In this document: piece after piece, positions 1-8,955 of the stretch
Layout: each line of letters starts with the position of its first letter
How positions within the stretch are numbered: the stretch's first letter is position 1
NCBI GenBank assembly: GCA_945888325.1
Contig: CAMDAC010000026.1
Coordinates: 1 to 41,878, forward strand
Direction: 5' to 3'
DNA length: 41,878 bases
Source of the DNA: Candidatus Sulfopaludibacter sp. SbA3
GTDB taxonomy: Bacteria; Pseudomonadota; Alphaproteobacteria; Caulobacterales; Hyphomonadaceae
Translations under genes and position numbers: made by a program
The notes under the pieces: model-generated
What the model was told of the DNA's origin: nothing
The model's input: the letters and a program-made list of their open reading frames with translations, nothing else
Database searches by the model: none

Positions 1-64
1 CACCCGGGCGCCAATAGTTCCGACCGGGCATAGCGAACAGTCCTGATCTCGGAAATTCCAAGTA

Positions 65-78
65 ACGGCTTCAGCCGT
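65..78. promoter_or_regulatory. Short perfect inverted repeat upstream of the first TonB receptor
   Basis: The sequence ACGGCT-TC-AGCCGT is a 6-base perfect dyad about 100 bases before the receptor start. It could be the stem of a terminator from a gene left of the window or an operator. There is no clear T-run after it. Function is unknown. Confidence 0.3.
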
Positions 79-176
79 CACCAAAACATGATGCGAACGT
101 CACGCCCGCTTCACTGTGTCCGCCTACCGGAGTTTTGGCCCGGTCGCCGACCGGACAATATACACTGGAGACGACC

Positions 177-2570
177 ATGAAGCGCGCAAGACTCCTTGGC
201 ACGAGCGTTGGGCTTTTCTTTGCCCTCACATCCCCTGCCGTTGCCCAAACTATCGCGGCTGAAAGTGCCTCAGATAGTCAGGAAACTGCCGTGATGGACC
301 GCGTGATTGTCACCGGCACGCGGGAGTCTGGCCGAACGAAATTCGAGTCTTTGGCGCCTGTGGATGTTCTTTCTGAGGCGGCCGTTCAGGGGTCAGCATC
401 AGCCGAGTTTGGCGATGTGCTTGCTCAACTCGTGCCGTCTTTCAACGTGCAGCGCCTGCCGCTCGCCGATGGACAGGTCTTCGTCCGGCCGGCGTCGCTC
501 CGCAATCTCTCTCCTGATCAGACGCTTGTTCTGATCAACGGAAAAAGACTGCACCGGTCCGCCCTTCTCGGATCGCGTGGATCGCAAGCGCCTGATTTTG
601 CCCAGATCCCATCCTTTGCAATCAAGCGCGTTGAAGTGCTTCGGGACGGTGCCTCTGCCCAATACGGATCCGATGCAATCGCCGGGGTGATCAACGTTAT
701 TCTGAAAGATGAGCCCGGGCTCGAGGGATTTGCCCAGTATGGGCAGTATTATGAAGGGGACGGCGCCAATTACAGAGTCGGCGGACAGGGCGGCGTACAG
801 CTCGGCGAGGCCGGTTTCCTGAATGGCGGGGTCGAATGGACGACCAGCGACCCCACGTCGCGCACGCGCCAGCGGCCAGACGCAATTGCTTTCCAGTTGG
901 CAAACCCAACCCTCCAGGTTCCAAATCCCGTCCAGCGCTGGGGACAACCGGAATCGAGCGCCCTGCGCGCTAATCTGAACTTTTCCTATGACTTGGTCCC
1001 GTCCGTCTCAGCCTATGGCTTCCTGACCTATGGCCAAGGAGAAGGCGACAGTGACTTCAACTGGCGCAATCCGTCGTCGACCGGTAGCGTTTTCAACACC
1101 TCATCGGCTTTTCCAGGGTTCACGGCTCGGTCGATTTATCCGGTTGGTTTTTCGCCCATCTTTGGACAGGACGACGAGGATTATCAGCTCTCGTCCGGCC
1201 TGCGCGGCGCTTACGGCGCTGACTTCAACTGGGATGTGAGCGCGTCCTACGGTTCGAACCAAATTGATTATCGGATCGCCAACACGATCAACGCCTCGCT
1301 TGGCCCGGCCAGCCCGCTGGACTTTGACCTTGGCAGCCTTGCTCAGCGCGAATTCAACCTCAACGCAGACTTTGTCTACAGGCTGGATGTCGATAGCCTC
1401 GCTAACCCTTTGAACATTGCGTTCGGGCTGGAGCGTCGCTCCGAGACCTACGAGATCACTGCCGGTGAGCCGGCGTCCTATGCTATCGGACCAGGCGCTG
1501 CGACTGGGCTTGCGCCAAATGCGAACGGGTTTCCTGGCTTCAGCCAGCGCCAGGCCGGTGAGTTCGATCAGACGAGCAATGCCGCGTATGTTGATGTCGA
1601 GGCGGACCTGACGTCACGCCTGACCCTGGCCGGCGCTGTCCGGTACGAAGATTTCTCCGAGTTTGGCAGCTCCACAGACTATAAAGCGTCCGGTCGATTT
1701 GCCTTGACAGACAGTCTTGCCGCTCGCGCGTCATACTCAACCGGGTTCCGCGCCCCTACACCGGGCCAGCTCTTCTCGACTGCCACGACGCAAGGCCTCG
1801 ATACCGTCACGCTACAGATTTTTAACTCTGGCCGCCTGTCGCCGTCAGATCCGCTCGCCATTGCTCTCGGAGCAGAGCCCCTGACGCCGGAGGAAGCCGA
1901 AACCCTGAGCGGGGGCCTGACATGGCGGACCGGCTTTGGACTTTCGGGTTCAATCGATGCCTATCAGATCAAGGTGACTGACCGTTTCAGCCAATCGGCG
2001 ACGCGGGCTGTGCCGGCGGGGACGCCAAACCCGGATCTGTTCACAGGGGTGAGCTTTTTCGTCAACGCCTTCGACACAAAGACAACGGGTGTCGACCTGA
2101 CGCTTGATTACCTGGCTGACCTTGGTCCGGGCACGCTTAATCTGACGGGCGCGGTGAACCTCAACGAAACCGAAGTTGAAGGCGGCACAACCAGTGTTGT
2201 GACCAGCGCCCAGCAGCGGCGGGTCTTCGAAGAAGGGCGGCCAAAGCAAAACGCGACCGCAAGCGCAAGCTACGATCTCGGCAAGCTGAATGTCACGGCG
2301 CGGGCACGTTATTATGGTCCGTGGACGGATAGTTCCGGCAACACGACCGGACTGATCTTCCAGGAATTCGGTGCCATCACGTTGTTCGATCTTGCGGTCG
2401 CTTATGATCTGACTTCGAATGTTTCTGTCAGGATCGGCGCCGAGAACCTCTTTGATACCTATCCGGATGAGGCGACGTTCCAGGCCAATCGCGGCTTGAT
2501 CTACTCGCGTAACGCGCCCTACGACACAGATGGCGGACAGTATTACATTCGTCTTGACGCGAAGTTCTAG
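177..2570 (+). CDS. TonB-dependent outer-membrane receptor
   Basis: Outer-membrane active transporter of 797 residues. I chose the ATG at 177 because a GGAG-like ribosome site (cactggagacgacc) precedes it and the protein then begins with a clean signal peptide, MKRARLLG... ending near AVAQ. After it comes a TonB-box-like segment (VIVTGTRESG) and a plug domain of about 110 residues with the usual LINGKRLH and EVLRDGASAQYGSDAIAGVIN motifs, split here as IEVLRDGA-type and YGSDA-type signatures. The rest is a beta-barrel ending in an aromatic residue (RLDAKF). The substrate cannot be told from sequence. The next gene, 16 bases downstream, encodes an exported PLP enzyme, so the pair may import and process an amino-acid-like compound; that is inference. 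Confidence 0.93.
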   Translation: MKRARLLGTSVGLFFALTSPAVAQTIAAESASDSQETAVMDRVIVTGTRESGRTKFESLAPVDVLSEAAVQGSASAEFGDVLAQLVPSFNVQRLPLADGQVFVRPASLRNLSPDQTLVLINGKRLHRSALLGSRGSQAPDFAQIPSFAIKRVEVLRDGASAQYGSDAIAGVINVILKDEPGLEGFAQYGQYYEGDGANYRVGGQGGVQLGEAGFLNGGVEWTTSDPTSRTRQRPDAIAFQLANPTLQVPNPVQRWGQPESSALRANLNFSYDLVPSVSAYGFLTYGQGEGDSDFNWRNPSSTGSVFNTSSAFPGFTARSIYPVGFSPIFGQDDEDYQLSSGLRGAYGADFNWDVSASYGSNQIDYRIANTINASLGPASPLDFDLGSLAQREFNLNADFVYRLDVDSLANPLNIAFGLERRSETYEITAGEPASYAIGPGAATGLAPNANGFPGFSQRQAGEFDQTSNAAYVDVEADLTSRLTLAGAVRYEDFSEFGSSTDYKASGRFALTDSLAARASYSTGFRAPTPGQLFSTATTQGLDTVTLQIFNSGRLSPSDPLAIALGAEPLTPEEAETLSGGLTWRTGFGLSGSIDAYQIKVTDRFSQSATRAVPAGTPNPDLFTGVSFFVNAFDTKTTGVDLTLDYLADLGPGTLNLTGAVNLNETEVEGGTTSVVTSAQQRRVFEEGRPKQNATASASYDLGKLNVTARARYYGPWTDSSGNTTGLIFQEFGAITLFDLAVAYDLTSNVSVRIGAENLFDTYPDEATFQANRGLIYSRNAPYDTDGGQYYIRLDAKF

Positions 2571-2586
2571 GCCCGGCTGAGCGGCT

Positions 2587-3873
2587 GTGAAACGGTTGAT
2601 CAACGTGCCTGACAGGCGCAGCTTCCTGAAGGGAGCGGCAGGCACGCTGGTCGGCCTTTCGGCGGGATGCGCAACTCCCCCTTATCGCGCTGCTGAAAAG
2701 GGTGGGGGATTGAACGAAGATTTCTGGCATTCTGTCCGTGCGGACTTCGACCTTCCAGATGGCGTCATCCAGCTGGAAAATGGCGCCTGGGGTGTCATGT
2801 CCTTGCCCGTGAGGGAGGCCTACTTCCGGCACCAAGCGCGGGTCAACCAGCAAGGCTCATACTATACGCGGCGCGAGTTCGGCGCGGATGCGACCGCTGT
2901 GCGAGCCCGCGTCGCTGCGTCACTTGGTGTGCACACGGATGAGATTGCCTTCTCGCGCAATGCGACCGAAGCTTTGCAGGCTCTCATTGGCGGTTACAAC
3001 CGCCTTGTGCCCGGTGACAGTGTCCTTCTCAGTGATCTCGACTATGACAGCATGCAGACGGCCATGCGGTGGCTCAAGAGCCGGCGCGGTGCTCAGATTC
3101 ATGAAATCACTCTGCCTGAACCGGCCACCAAGGATGGCCTTATCCGCGCATATGAATCTGCGTTGGATGCCCATCCGGCTATCCGCCTGATTTTGCTGAC
3201 ACATGTCAGCCACCGCAATGGTGTCGTTATGCCCGTAGCAGAAATCACGGCGCTGGCGCGCGCCCGCGGCGTCGATGTTATTCTCGATAGTGCGCACGCC
3301 TGGGGCCAGGTCGATCTGAGGCTCAATGACATGGGCACTGATTTTGCCGGCCTGAACCTGCACAAGTGGATCGGCGCACCGATTGGTGTCGGACTGATGT
3401 TCATCCGCCGCGGCCGCCTTGCCGACATTGACCGTTTCATGGGTGAACCGGAGGGACGCGGGATTGAAATCGATACGCGTCTGCATACCGGAACCACCAA
3501 CTTCGCGGCTTTGCTGAGCGTAGCCGACGCACTGGACTACCACGAAAGTATCGGGGCAGAGCGCAAGGCCGCGCGCCTGCGCTTCCTGGCTAACTCATGG
3601 ACCGAACCTGCAAGGTCGCTACCCGGCATCGAGATCATTTCGCCTCCCGACCCGGCTTTGCGAGCCGGCATCGCCGCTTTCAGGCGAAGAGGCGAAACAA
3701 GCATTGAACAGAACCGAGAACTTGTGGAGCGACTGCTGAAGGAGTTTGGCATCTTTACCGTCGTTCGCTCTGGACTTGCATCGGGTGCCTGTGTTCGGGT
3801 TACCCCGGGAATATTCACGTCCGAGGCAGAGATAAGGGCGTTGCTAAACGCGCTCGAACAAATTGGCAGCTGA
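2587..3873 (+). CDS. Exported class-V aminotransferase-like PLP enzyme (isopenicillin-N-epimerase-like)
   Basis: PLP-dependent fold-type I protein of 428 residues. The GTG start at 2587 gives a twin-arginine signal (DRRSFLKGAAG) followed by a lipobox-like LSAGC, so the enzyme probably leaves the cytoplasm folded and may be lipid-anchored. The PLP lysine is very likely in NLHKWIGAP, with upstream DSAHAWGQVDL supplying the Asp that binds the pyridine nitrogen. This layout matches class-V aminotransferases related to isopenicillin-N epimerase and cysteine desulfurases. It lies 16 bases after a TonB receptor and is probably co-transcribed with it. Substrate and exact reaction (epimerase, lyase or transaminase) are unknown. 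No good ribosome site precedes the GTG, so translational coupling is likely. Confidence 0.85.
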   Translation: MKRLINVPDRRSFLKGAAGTLVGLSAGCATPPYRAAEKGGGLNEDFWHSVRADFDLPDGVIQLENGAWGVMSLPVREAYFRHQARVNQQGSYYTRREFGADATAVRARVAASLGVHTDEIAFSRNATEALQALIGGYNRLVPGDSVLLSDLDYDSMQTAMRWLKSRRGAQIHEITLPEPATKDGLIRAYESALDAHPAIRLILLTHVSHRNGVVMPVAEITALARARGVDVILDSAHAWGQVDLRLNDMGTDFAGLNLHKWIGAPIGVGLMFIRRGRLADIDRFMGEPEGRGIEIDTRLHTGTTNFAALLSVADALDYHESIGAERKAARLRFLANSWTEPARSLPGIEIISPPDPALRAGIAAFRRRGETSIEQNRELVERLLKEFGIFTVVRSGLASGACVRVTPGIFTSEAEIRALLNALEQIGS

Positions 3874-4184
3874 CCGCGAAGGCCAGATCAGGACGGCTTG
3901 CGCCGAAGCCTGAACCGCATAACCCCACATTTCACGCAGCAGTAACGCAAATTGCGTTAGGTATTGTAGGGCAAGAGTGGGCCAGGTCGGCTCCGCCAGT
4001 CGGTTTCGGCATCCGGCAGGGTCAACTCAGTCCTGTCATTCGGCCGTCTGACCAGCACCAGGCCGGAGTTCGCCGAAAGGCGATGTTGATACTGCTTCTC
4101 ACCGCAGGGCAATGATGTAGCGGTTTCGGAGCTCTCACTTTAGCTGGCATTCGGCGATTGGAGACGGTTCGTGGGGGCGCATGC
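3874..4184. other. Intergenic stretch with one strong dyad
   Basis: No reading frame here resembles a known protein. The one clear structure is a 17-base dyad at 3943-3959, listed separately. The stretch separates the receptor/PLP-enzyme pair from the TIR/RT remnants. Confidence 0.5.
3943..3959. promoter_or_regulatory. 17-base inverted repeat, possible operator
   Basis: TAACGCAA-A-TTGCGTTA has 8-base perfect arms around one central base. The spacing resembles a homodimeric repressor operator more than a terminator, since the loop is one base and no T-run follows. It sits about 85 bases after the PLP-enzyme gene and 225 bases before the TIR remnant. The regulator is unknown. Confidence 0.45.
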
Positions 4185-4382
4185 ATGACGAAAGTCATGA
4201 TCTCCTAAAGCAGTATGGACCGGCCGGCGGCGTCAGCAATGGCGTCCAGCCTGACCGCATTTGGCATGAACGTGTGGTGGGACATCGCGCTGAAGCCTGG
4301 AAACGCGTATTCCCGCGAAATAGACGCCATAATTCGGGATGTGGACCATGTTGTGGTGCTTTGGTCGTCGCCCGCCGCGCTC
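4185..4382 (+). pseudogene. TIR-domain gene remnant with stop codon in box 1
   Basis: Reading from the ATG at 4185 gives MTKVMIS-stop-SSMDRPAAS, then AFGMNVWWD, SREIDAII and HVVVLWSS. These are the successive landmarks of bacterial TIR domains: the FISYSS box, the VWWD strand/BB-loop region and the VVVLWS strand. The TAA at 4206-4208 stands where family members have the conserved Tyr, so the gene appears inactivated by a point change. After LWSSPAAL the frame switches to an unrelated reverse-transcriptase-like segment instead of the usual SxWV motif. An internal ATG at 4215 could restart translation but would miss the first strand. TIR proteins of this kind act in NAD-consuming defence or signalling; this copy is a fossil. 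Confidence 0.6.
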
Positions 4383-4529
4383 GGCAAACGCCGAAAGCCC
4401 GGCGCGGCCGCCTTCCTCGCTGATCTCGAAAAAGAATGCCTGACCCTTGAACGTACACTGACGGACGGCTCCTACCGGCCTGGACGATACGTCAAGATCG
4501 AGCTCTTCGATCCCAAGCACCGGATCGTC
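4383..4529 (+). pseudogene. Reverse-transcriptase N-terminal fragment fused in frame to the TIR remnant
   Basis: The frame continuing from the TIR piece reads GKRRKPGAAAFLADLEKECL, then TLTDGSYRPGRYVKIELFDPK and HRIV (given here in pieces). This resembles the start of bacterial group-II-like or unclassified reverse transcriptases, which typically read LExELxxLxxxLxxGxYxPGxY...DPKxRxIS before the AAPFxDRVVHHAL motif. The match stops before any catalytic motif, and the following residues to 4745 are not recognisable. It therefore looks like a truncated leftover joined to the TIR leftover by a deletion. Convergent overlap with the acyltransferase end further suggests it is not a functional gene. 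Confidence 0.5.
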
Positions 4530-4638
4530 TGCAAACTCAGGGGCTATCTCGTCAATGAAATCGTTTATCAAAGGCCTGTTCGCGCGCCGTCCGCGGAGCA
4601 GACGCTGACGACAGCACATTTGCTGGCGCGCATGGTGT

Positions 4639-5700
4639 TCAATCTCTTCTGCGTTTCGCTTCCGAAGCCACCTGGCGGTAGTGGCTCGAGGGGCGCAATG
4701 CGGGCTTCTCGACCAAGTGCCAGAGGGCGAGACTGGCAGCAATGACAAGGAGCGTGGCGGCGACAAAGAAGCCCGCCGCGCCGAGCTTGGCGGAGAGGCC
4801 GGCCGCAACCATCGCCTGAAGGATCGGAAAATGTGTGATGTACACACCATAGGAAATGTCGCCGAAACGGGCGGGGCTGAGCGCCGGGCCAGGCGCAAAC
4901 GCGGCACCTGCGATTACGCCCGCGAGACCAAGTGCGCGCAGCGGCTCCAGAACGGGGTCAAGCAGCGACGCCCCGAGCAGGAACATGCCGGGGATTGCGC
5001 AGCCAAGCCAGCGGCGGCGCAGGATCGGCTCCATTTTCCACAGCGTTATGCCCATCGCGAAATAGGCCATCTGGCCTGGGAGCTGGCGGGCGAGTTCAGG
5101 GCCGAGGCTCTCTTCGAAGGCTCGGGGCAGGACAGCGGCCCAAGCTTCACCGACTGCATACAGTACCAGAATACCCAGCCACCAGAGCCCGCGCAGCCGG
5201 GTCAGCACGAACAGGATCAACGGCAGGGCGAGATAGAACATCACTTCTATTTTCAGAGTCCACAGAGCGCCGTTCACTTCTGTGAAGCGGTTCTCCCCAA
5301 ACAGGCCGGGAAGGTTCGGTTCGAGGAAGTTCAGGAAAGACAGGTTCGCCAGGATATAGGACGCGACGCCGTACCAGTCCTGCGTCAGCGCAAAACTGAT
5401 CGCTGCCGGAATGAGAATGATCACGGCATAAGCGGGCCAGAGCCGCCGGATGCGCTTGCCGGCATAATCCGAAAGGCTTGATGCGCGCGCGAGAGAGCCT
5501 GCGACGAGGGCGCCGGAGACGATGAAGAAGCCCTGGATCGACACTTCCGCAAGCTGGGCGAGACCGTGCTCCAATGGACCAAAGGGGGCGATCGCCCGCA
5601 GTGAAACGGCGTGGTAGGCGAAAACCGCGGCGGCCAGCACCAGCCGGATCAGGTCAAATCGGTTAGAGGCAGAGGTGTTAACGGTCGCGTGTGCGGACAA
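4639..5700 (-). CDS. Acyltransferase-3 family membrane protein (OafA/YrhL-like)
   Basis: Integral membrane O-acyltransferase of about 353 residues. It opens with RFDLIRLVLAAAVFAYHA, the family's first membrane helix with the conserved His, then has EVSIQGFFIVSGALV and GALWTLKIEVMFYLALP, two further family landmarks, about ten hydrophobic segments in all, and ends ISYGVYITHFPI...LVEKPAL. Such proteins transfer acetyl or other acyl groups to extracellular sugars or lipids. The only upstream start in frame is TTG at 5700 without a clear ribosome site, so the true start is uncertain by a few residues. It stands alone on this strand. The target is unknown. Confidence 0.88.
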   Translation of the reverse strand: MSAHATVNTSASNRFDLIRLVLAAAVFAYHAVSLRAIAPFGPLEHGLAQLAEVSIQGFFIVSGALVAGSLARASSLSDYAGKRIRRLWPAYAVIILIPAAISFALTQDWYGVASYILANLSFLNFLEPNLPGLFGENRFTEVNGALWTLKIEVMFYLALPLILFVLTRLRGLWWLGILVLYAVGEAWAAVLPRAFEESLGPELARQLPGQMAYFAMGITLWKMEPILRRRWLGCAIPGMFLLGASLLDPVLEPLRALGLAGVIAGAAFAPGPALSPARFGDISYGVYITHFPILQAMVAAGLSAKLGAAGFFVAATLLVIAASLALWHLVEKPALRPSSHYRQVASEAKRRRD

Positions 5701-6197
5701 TTGGTGTTCGTCCCAATGAATTTGACGGGGCTGGAAAGGGGCGTTGGCTTACGAGCTTTCCTACATAATTGGTCAGCACGGTGCTTTGGAAGCCCGGTAC
5801 TGCTCATATGCAGCCCATCGAGGCACTGGCCGCTGACAACCGCTGCCTGGTGGCGGGTCTCTCGCACTTTGGGGGGCGGTTTAAGGTAACGACAAACTCT
5901 GGATTCAAAGGCAGGACCTACCGGGTCTGAGGTCACCGCCTGCCGCCCCGGCGCAGCATGAGTTGTCGGCCGAATTGCTGGAAAGCCGCTGCAGTTCGGC
6001 ATTCGAACCGTGCCGGGGGAAGCTGGACTCGTTTCTGATTCAGAGGATCCAAAAAAAAAGGAAATAAAATCAGAAATATGCTCTGACCTGAAAAGCCCAA
6101 AAGAATGCTCATCTGACACTCCGCGAGGGGCAATCGTTGATCTGCCAAGGGCGGCCGGAAGTGCTGCCCGGGGTCACTCGACATCCGGAGGAATTAC
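5701..6197. other. Gene-poor stretch upstream of the STN receptor
   Basis: Nearly 500 bases with only unconvincing short frames on both strands. It must hold the promoter of the receptor/isopeptidase operon. The segment 6050-6105 is markedly A-rich compared with the GC-rich surroundings. A 9-base inverted repeat frames it (listed separately). I recognise no transposase or RNA gene. Confidence 0.5.
6032..6076. promoter_or_regulatory. Inverted repeat framing an A-rich tract before the STN receptor
   Basis: TTTCTGATT (6032-6040) and its exact complement AATCAGAAA (6068-6076) are separated by 27 bases that include an A9 run. It lies about 120-165 bases upstream of the GTG at 6198. It may be a regulator site or a leader hairpin controlling the receptor/isopeptidase operon; no family is recognised. 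Confidence 0.35.
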
Positions 6198-8951
6198 GTG
6201 AATCGACCAGTACCTTTTCGGCGCCGCTTCGCGGGCGTCGCAGCCCTTTCTTTGTCTGCTGTCCTGTCGGCGGCGCCGGCACTCGCGCAGCCAGGAGACG
6301 CCATAACCTTCAGCCTGCCGGCTGCGCCGCTCGGGGACGCGCTCCGGGCCTTCAGTATACAGACAGGTGTGCCGGTAATCTTTACCGAAGCGCTGGTCAG
6401 TGGCCGGTCGTCGCGCGCCGTCGAGGAATCCGCCAATGCGGAGGCAGCCCTAGGCGCGCTGCTGGATGGGACGGGCCTCGAGGCTGTCGCCGGAGCGGGC
6501 GGATATGTCATCCGCCAGAAAGCGGTTAGGCCTGAACGCGGGCCTGAGAACGCAGGCGCGCTTGTGCCCGTTCCTGAACCCGCGCCGAGCCGACCGGACA
6601 CGCGCGTTGAGGCGGAGGAGGAAGCAGACCTACGAATTGACCGGGTGATGGTCACCGGCACGAGCCTGCGCGGGCTCGCGCCTGAGAGCTCGCCGCTTCA
6701 GGTCTTCACGCGCGATGACATTCTGGGGTCCGGGGTGACGACGACGGAACAGTTCCTGCGCACACTGCCTCAGAACTTCGGTGGCGGTTCGACAGATTTT
6801 ACTGTGCGGGGGCTTCCGAATGATGGCAATTCGCAGCGCAACAATACCTATGCGACGGGCGCCAACCTGCGGGGACTCGGCGCCGGCGCGACACTTACGC
6901 TGGTGAATGGCGGGCGCCTCGCCCCCACCTCCACGATCGGCGATTTCATCGACCTCTCGATGATTCCTGCAACCGCCATCGACCGGATTGAAGTCCTGAC
7001 TGATGGCGCCTCTTCGATCTATGGCGGTGACGCCGTGGCCGGTGTGGTCAATCTCATCCTGCGAGAGGATTTCCGGGGTTCGGAAACCTCCCTGCGCTAT
7101 GGGTCCGTCACCGAAGGCGACCATGCCGAAACGCGGTTCAGCCAGACATTCGGCGGCGCCTGGGCTGGTGGCAACCTGATGGGCACCTACGAATACTTTG
7201 ACCGCGGCAGTCTGCGCCTGTCGGACCGGCCCGAGATTGCTGCGCCCAGGCTGCTAAATGGCGGGCAGATCACGGTCGCGGACTCGATCAACCTGCTGCC
7301 CGAGCAGGCCCGCAACAGTTTTGTCCTGTCCGGAGGTCAGAGGCTGGGCGACCGGCTGAAGCTGTCCGCGACGGCGCTTTACTCTGACCGCAAGGTCAGC
7401 AATTCCACAGTGGGGATCGCGAACACGACAACCGTTGCCGACAATGAGATCGAGTCGGAAAGCCTCGCGGGAAACCTTCTGGCAAACTATGAAATCAGTG
7501 ATTCCTGGGGGCTCTCCCTCGAGGGCGGCTATAGCGAGATACGCAGCGACCAGTTCCAGCAGATCGTCCAGCCAGCGCGCGGTACGCCCGTCCGTGTCCT
7601 GACAGATTCGGCGCTCTGGTCTGTCGGACTTGTCGCCAACGGAAATCTGTTTGAACTACCGGCAGGGTCTATCCAGGCCGCCGTCGGCGGCCAGTTCAGG
7701 AACGAGACTCTCCGCTCCGTGCAAGTTGGCGCTCCAGTCCTGCGGGACGGGGAGCGGGACGTCGCTGCCCTCTTCGGCGAGGTGCAGATTCCGCTCGTCT
7801 CCGAGATCACCGCCTTGCCCGGCGTCCGGCGCCTTGAGCTGAATCTTTCAGGACGGCACGACGACTATTCCGATTTCGGGGCCACGACGAACCCGAAAGC
7901 CGGGATACTCTGGGCGCCGGTCGACAATCTGAAACTTCGCTCGTCTTACAGTACGTCTTTTGCGCCGCCCAAGCTCGGCCAGTCCGGCGCGCTGGACCGG
8001 GGCGTTGGCGTGCTCCCCTATGATTTCATCCGCGGTGTACTGAACATTCCGCTGCCTGATCCGTCCCTCGCGGGCGTCAACTACATGATTACTGCGGGGA
8101 CGGCGGCTGGGCTCGGACCAGAGACATCGCGCACCTTTACGGGCGGATTCGACCTTGACCATGTCTCTGGCCGACATGACCTCCGGTTCAGCGGGAACTA
8201 TTACGATATCCGCTTTGAGGACCGTCTCGGTGTCACGCCGGTACCGGGTAACCTCAATGCGAACTTTGCGCCGGGTTTTGCCTTTGCAGATCCTTCCCTG
8301 TTTCCGGCTGGCACCGTGATCTTCTTTCCGGATGCGGAAGAAATCAACGCGGTCCTCGCTTCGCTCACCCGGCCTGTAACCTTTGCCGGCGGCGCCACGG
8401 CCATCCAGAATATCGGTTTCATCAACAATGTCTCGCTCACGCGCAACCTCGCCTCGACAGAAGCGCGCGGCCTCGATTTCCAGGCTGCCTATGAGACGGA
8501 CGCGGATGTCGGGCGGCTGACGGCCAGGCTGAATGCGAGCTATATCCTGGAGTTCAGCCGGCGCGCTTCGGAGACCACACCGACCATCGAAACCCTGAAC
8601 ACGCAGTTTAATCCCGTCGACCTGCACTTGCGCGGGCAAGTCGGGCTTTCGCGCGGCGCGTTCACCGGCACTCTCTTTGCCAATTATGTCGATAGCTATG
8701 CCACGGACAGCACACAGGCAGCGAGGCCGATCCGTTCTTGGACGACCTTCGACCTGGCCCTCTCCTACCGGTTCGGGGAAGAGGCAGGATGGCTTGAGGA
8801 CACCGTGATCGGGCTTTCCGCCCAGAACCTGTTCGATCAGGCGCCTCCTGCAACACCGCCCCAGACCGGCTCCGCAATTACGGGGTACGATCCGGCCAAT
8901 GCCTCGCCGGTCGGCCGGTTCGTTGCAGTCGACATTCGCAAGTCGTTCTGA
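6198..8951 (+). CDS. TonB-dependent receptor with N-terminal STN domain, lasso-locus type
   Basis: Outer-membrane transporter of 917 residues. GTG start at 6198 with GGAGG at 6187-6191. A signal peptide ending near ALAQ is followed by an STN (secretin/TonB short N-terminal) domain, residues about 33-105 (FSLPAAPLGDALRAFSIQTG...), then a linker, a TonB-box-like RVMVTGTSLRG, a plug and a barrel ending IRKSF. STN domains normally signal to a FecR-like anti-sigma factor, yet no fecI or fecR is seen in the window. The isopeptidase gene follows within 5 bases. Lasso loci with an isopeptidase commonly carry such a receptor, proposed to re-import the lasso peptide or its ligand complex. Assignment of the lasso peptide as substrate is inference from context. 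Confidence 0.92.
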   Translation: MNRPVPFRRRFAGVAALSLSAVLSAAPALAQPGDAITFSLPAAPLGDALRAFSIQTGVPVIFTEALVSGRSSRAVEESANAEAALGALLDGTGLEAVAGAGGYVIRQKAVRPERGPENAGALVPVPEPAPSRPDTRVEAEEEADLRIDRVMVTGTSLRGLAPESSPLQVFTRDDILGSGVTTTEQFLRTLPQNFGGGSTDFTVRGLPNDGNSQRNNTYATGANLRGLGAGATLTLVNGGRLAPTSTIGDFIDLSMIPATAIDRIEVLTDGASSIYGGDAVAGVVNLILREDFRGSETSLRYGSVTEGDHAETRFSQTFGGAWAGGNLMGTYEYFDRGSLRLSDRPEIAAPRLLNGGQITVADSINLLPEQARNSFVLSGGQRLGDRLKLSATALYSDRKVSNSTVGIANTTTVADNEIESESLAGNLLANYEISDSWGLSLEGGYSEIRSDQFQQIVQPARGTPVRVLTDSALWSVGLVANGNLFELPAGSIQAAVGGQFRNETLRSVQVGAPVLRDGERDVAALFGEVQIPLVSEITALPGVRRLELNLSGRHDDYSDFGATTNPKAGILWAPVDNLKLRSSYSTSFAPPKLGQSGALDRGVGVLPYDFIRGVLNIPLPDPSLAGVNYMITAGTAAGLGPETSRTFTGGFDLDHVSGRHDLRFSGNYYDIRFEDRLGVTPVPGNLNANFAPGFAFADPSLFPAGTVIFFPDAEEINAVLASLTRPVTFAGGATAIQNIGFINNVSLTRNLASTEARGLDFQAAYETDADVGRLTARLNASYILEFSRRASETTPTIETLNTQFNPVDLHLRGQVGLSRGAFTGTLFANYVDSYATDSTQAARPIRSWTTFDLALSYRFGEEAGWLEDTVIGLSAQNLFDQAPPATPPQTGSAITGYDPANASPVGRFVAVDIRKSF

Positions 8952-8955
8952 CCCG

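Noticed and set aside
4681..5481. Plus-strand frame of 266 codons opposite the acyltransferase
   Set aside because: Low-complexity charged translation, no signal or motif, and fully antisense to a recognisable membrane enzyme.
5649..6119. Minus-strand frame of 156 codons in the gene-poor stretch
   Set aside because: No recognisable motif, no ribosome site and unusual composition (Pro, Ser, Cys rich). Kept only as an unexplained region.
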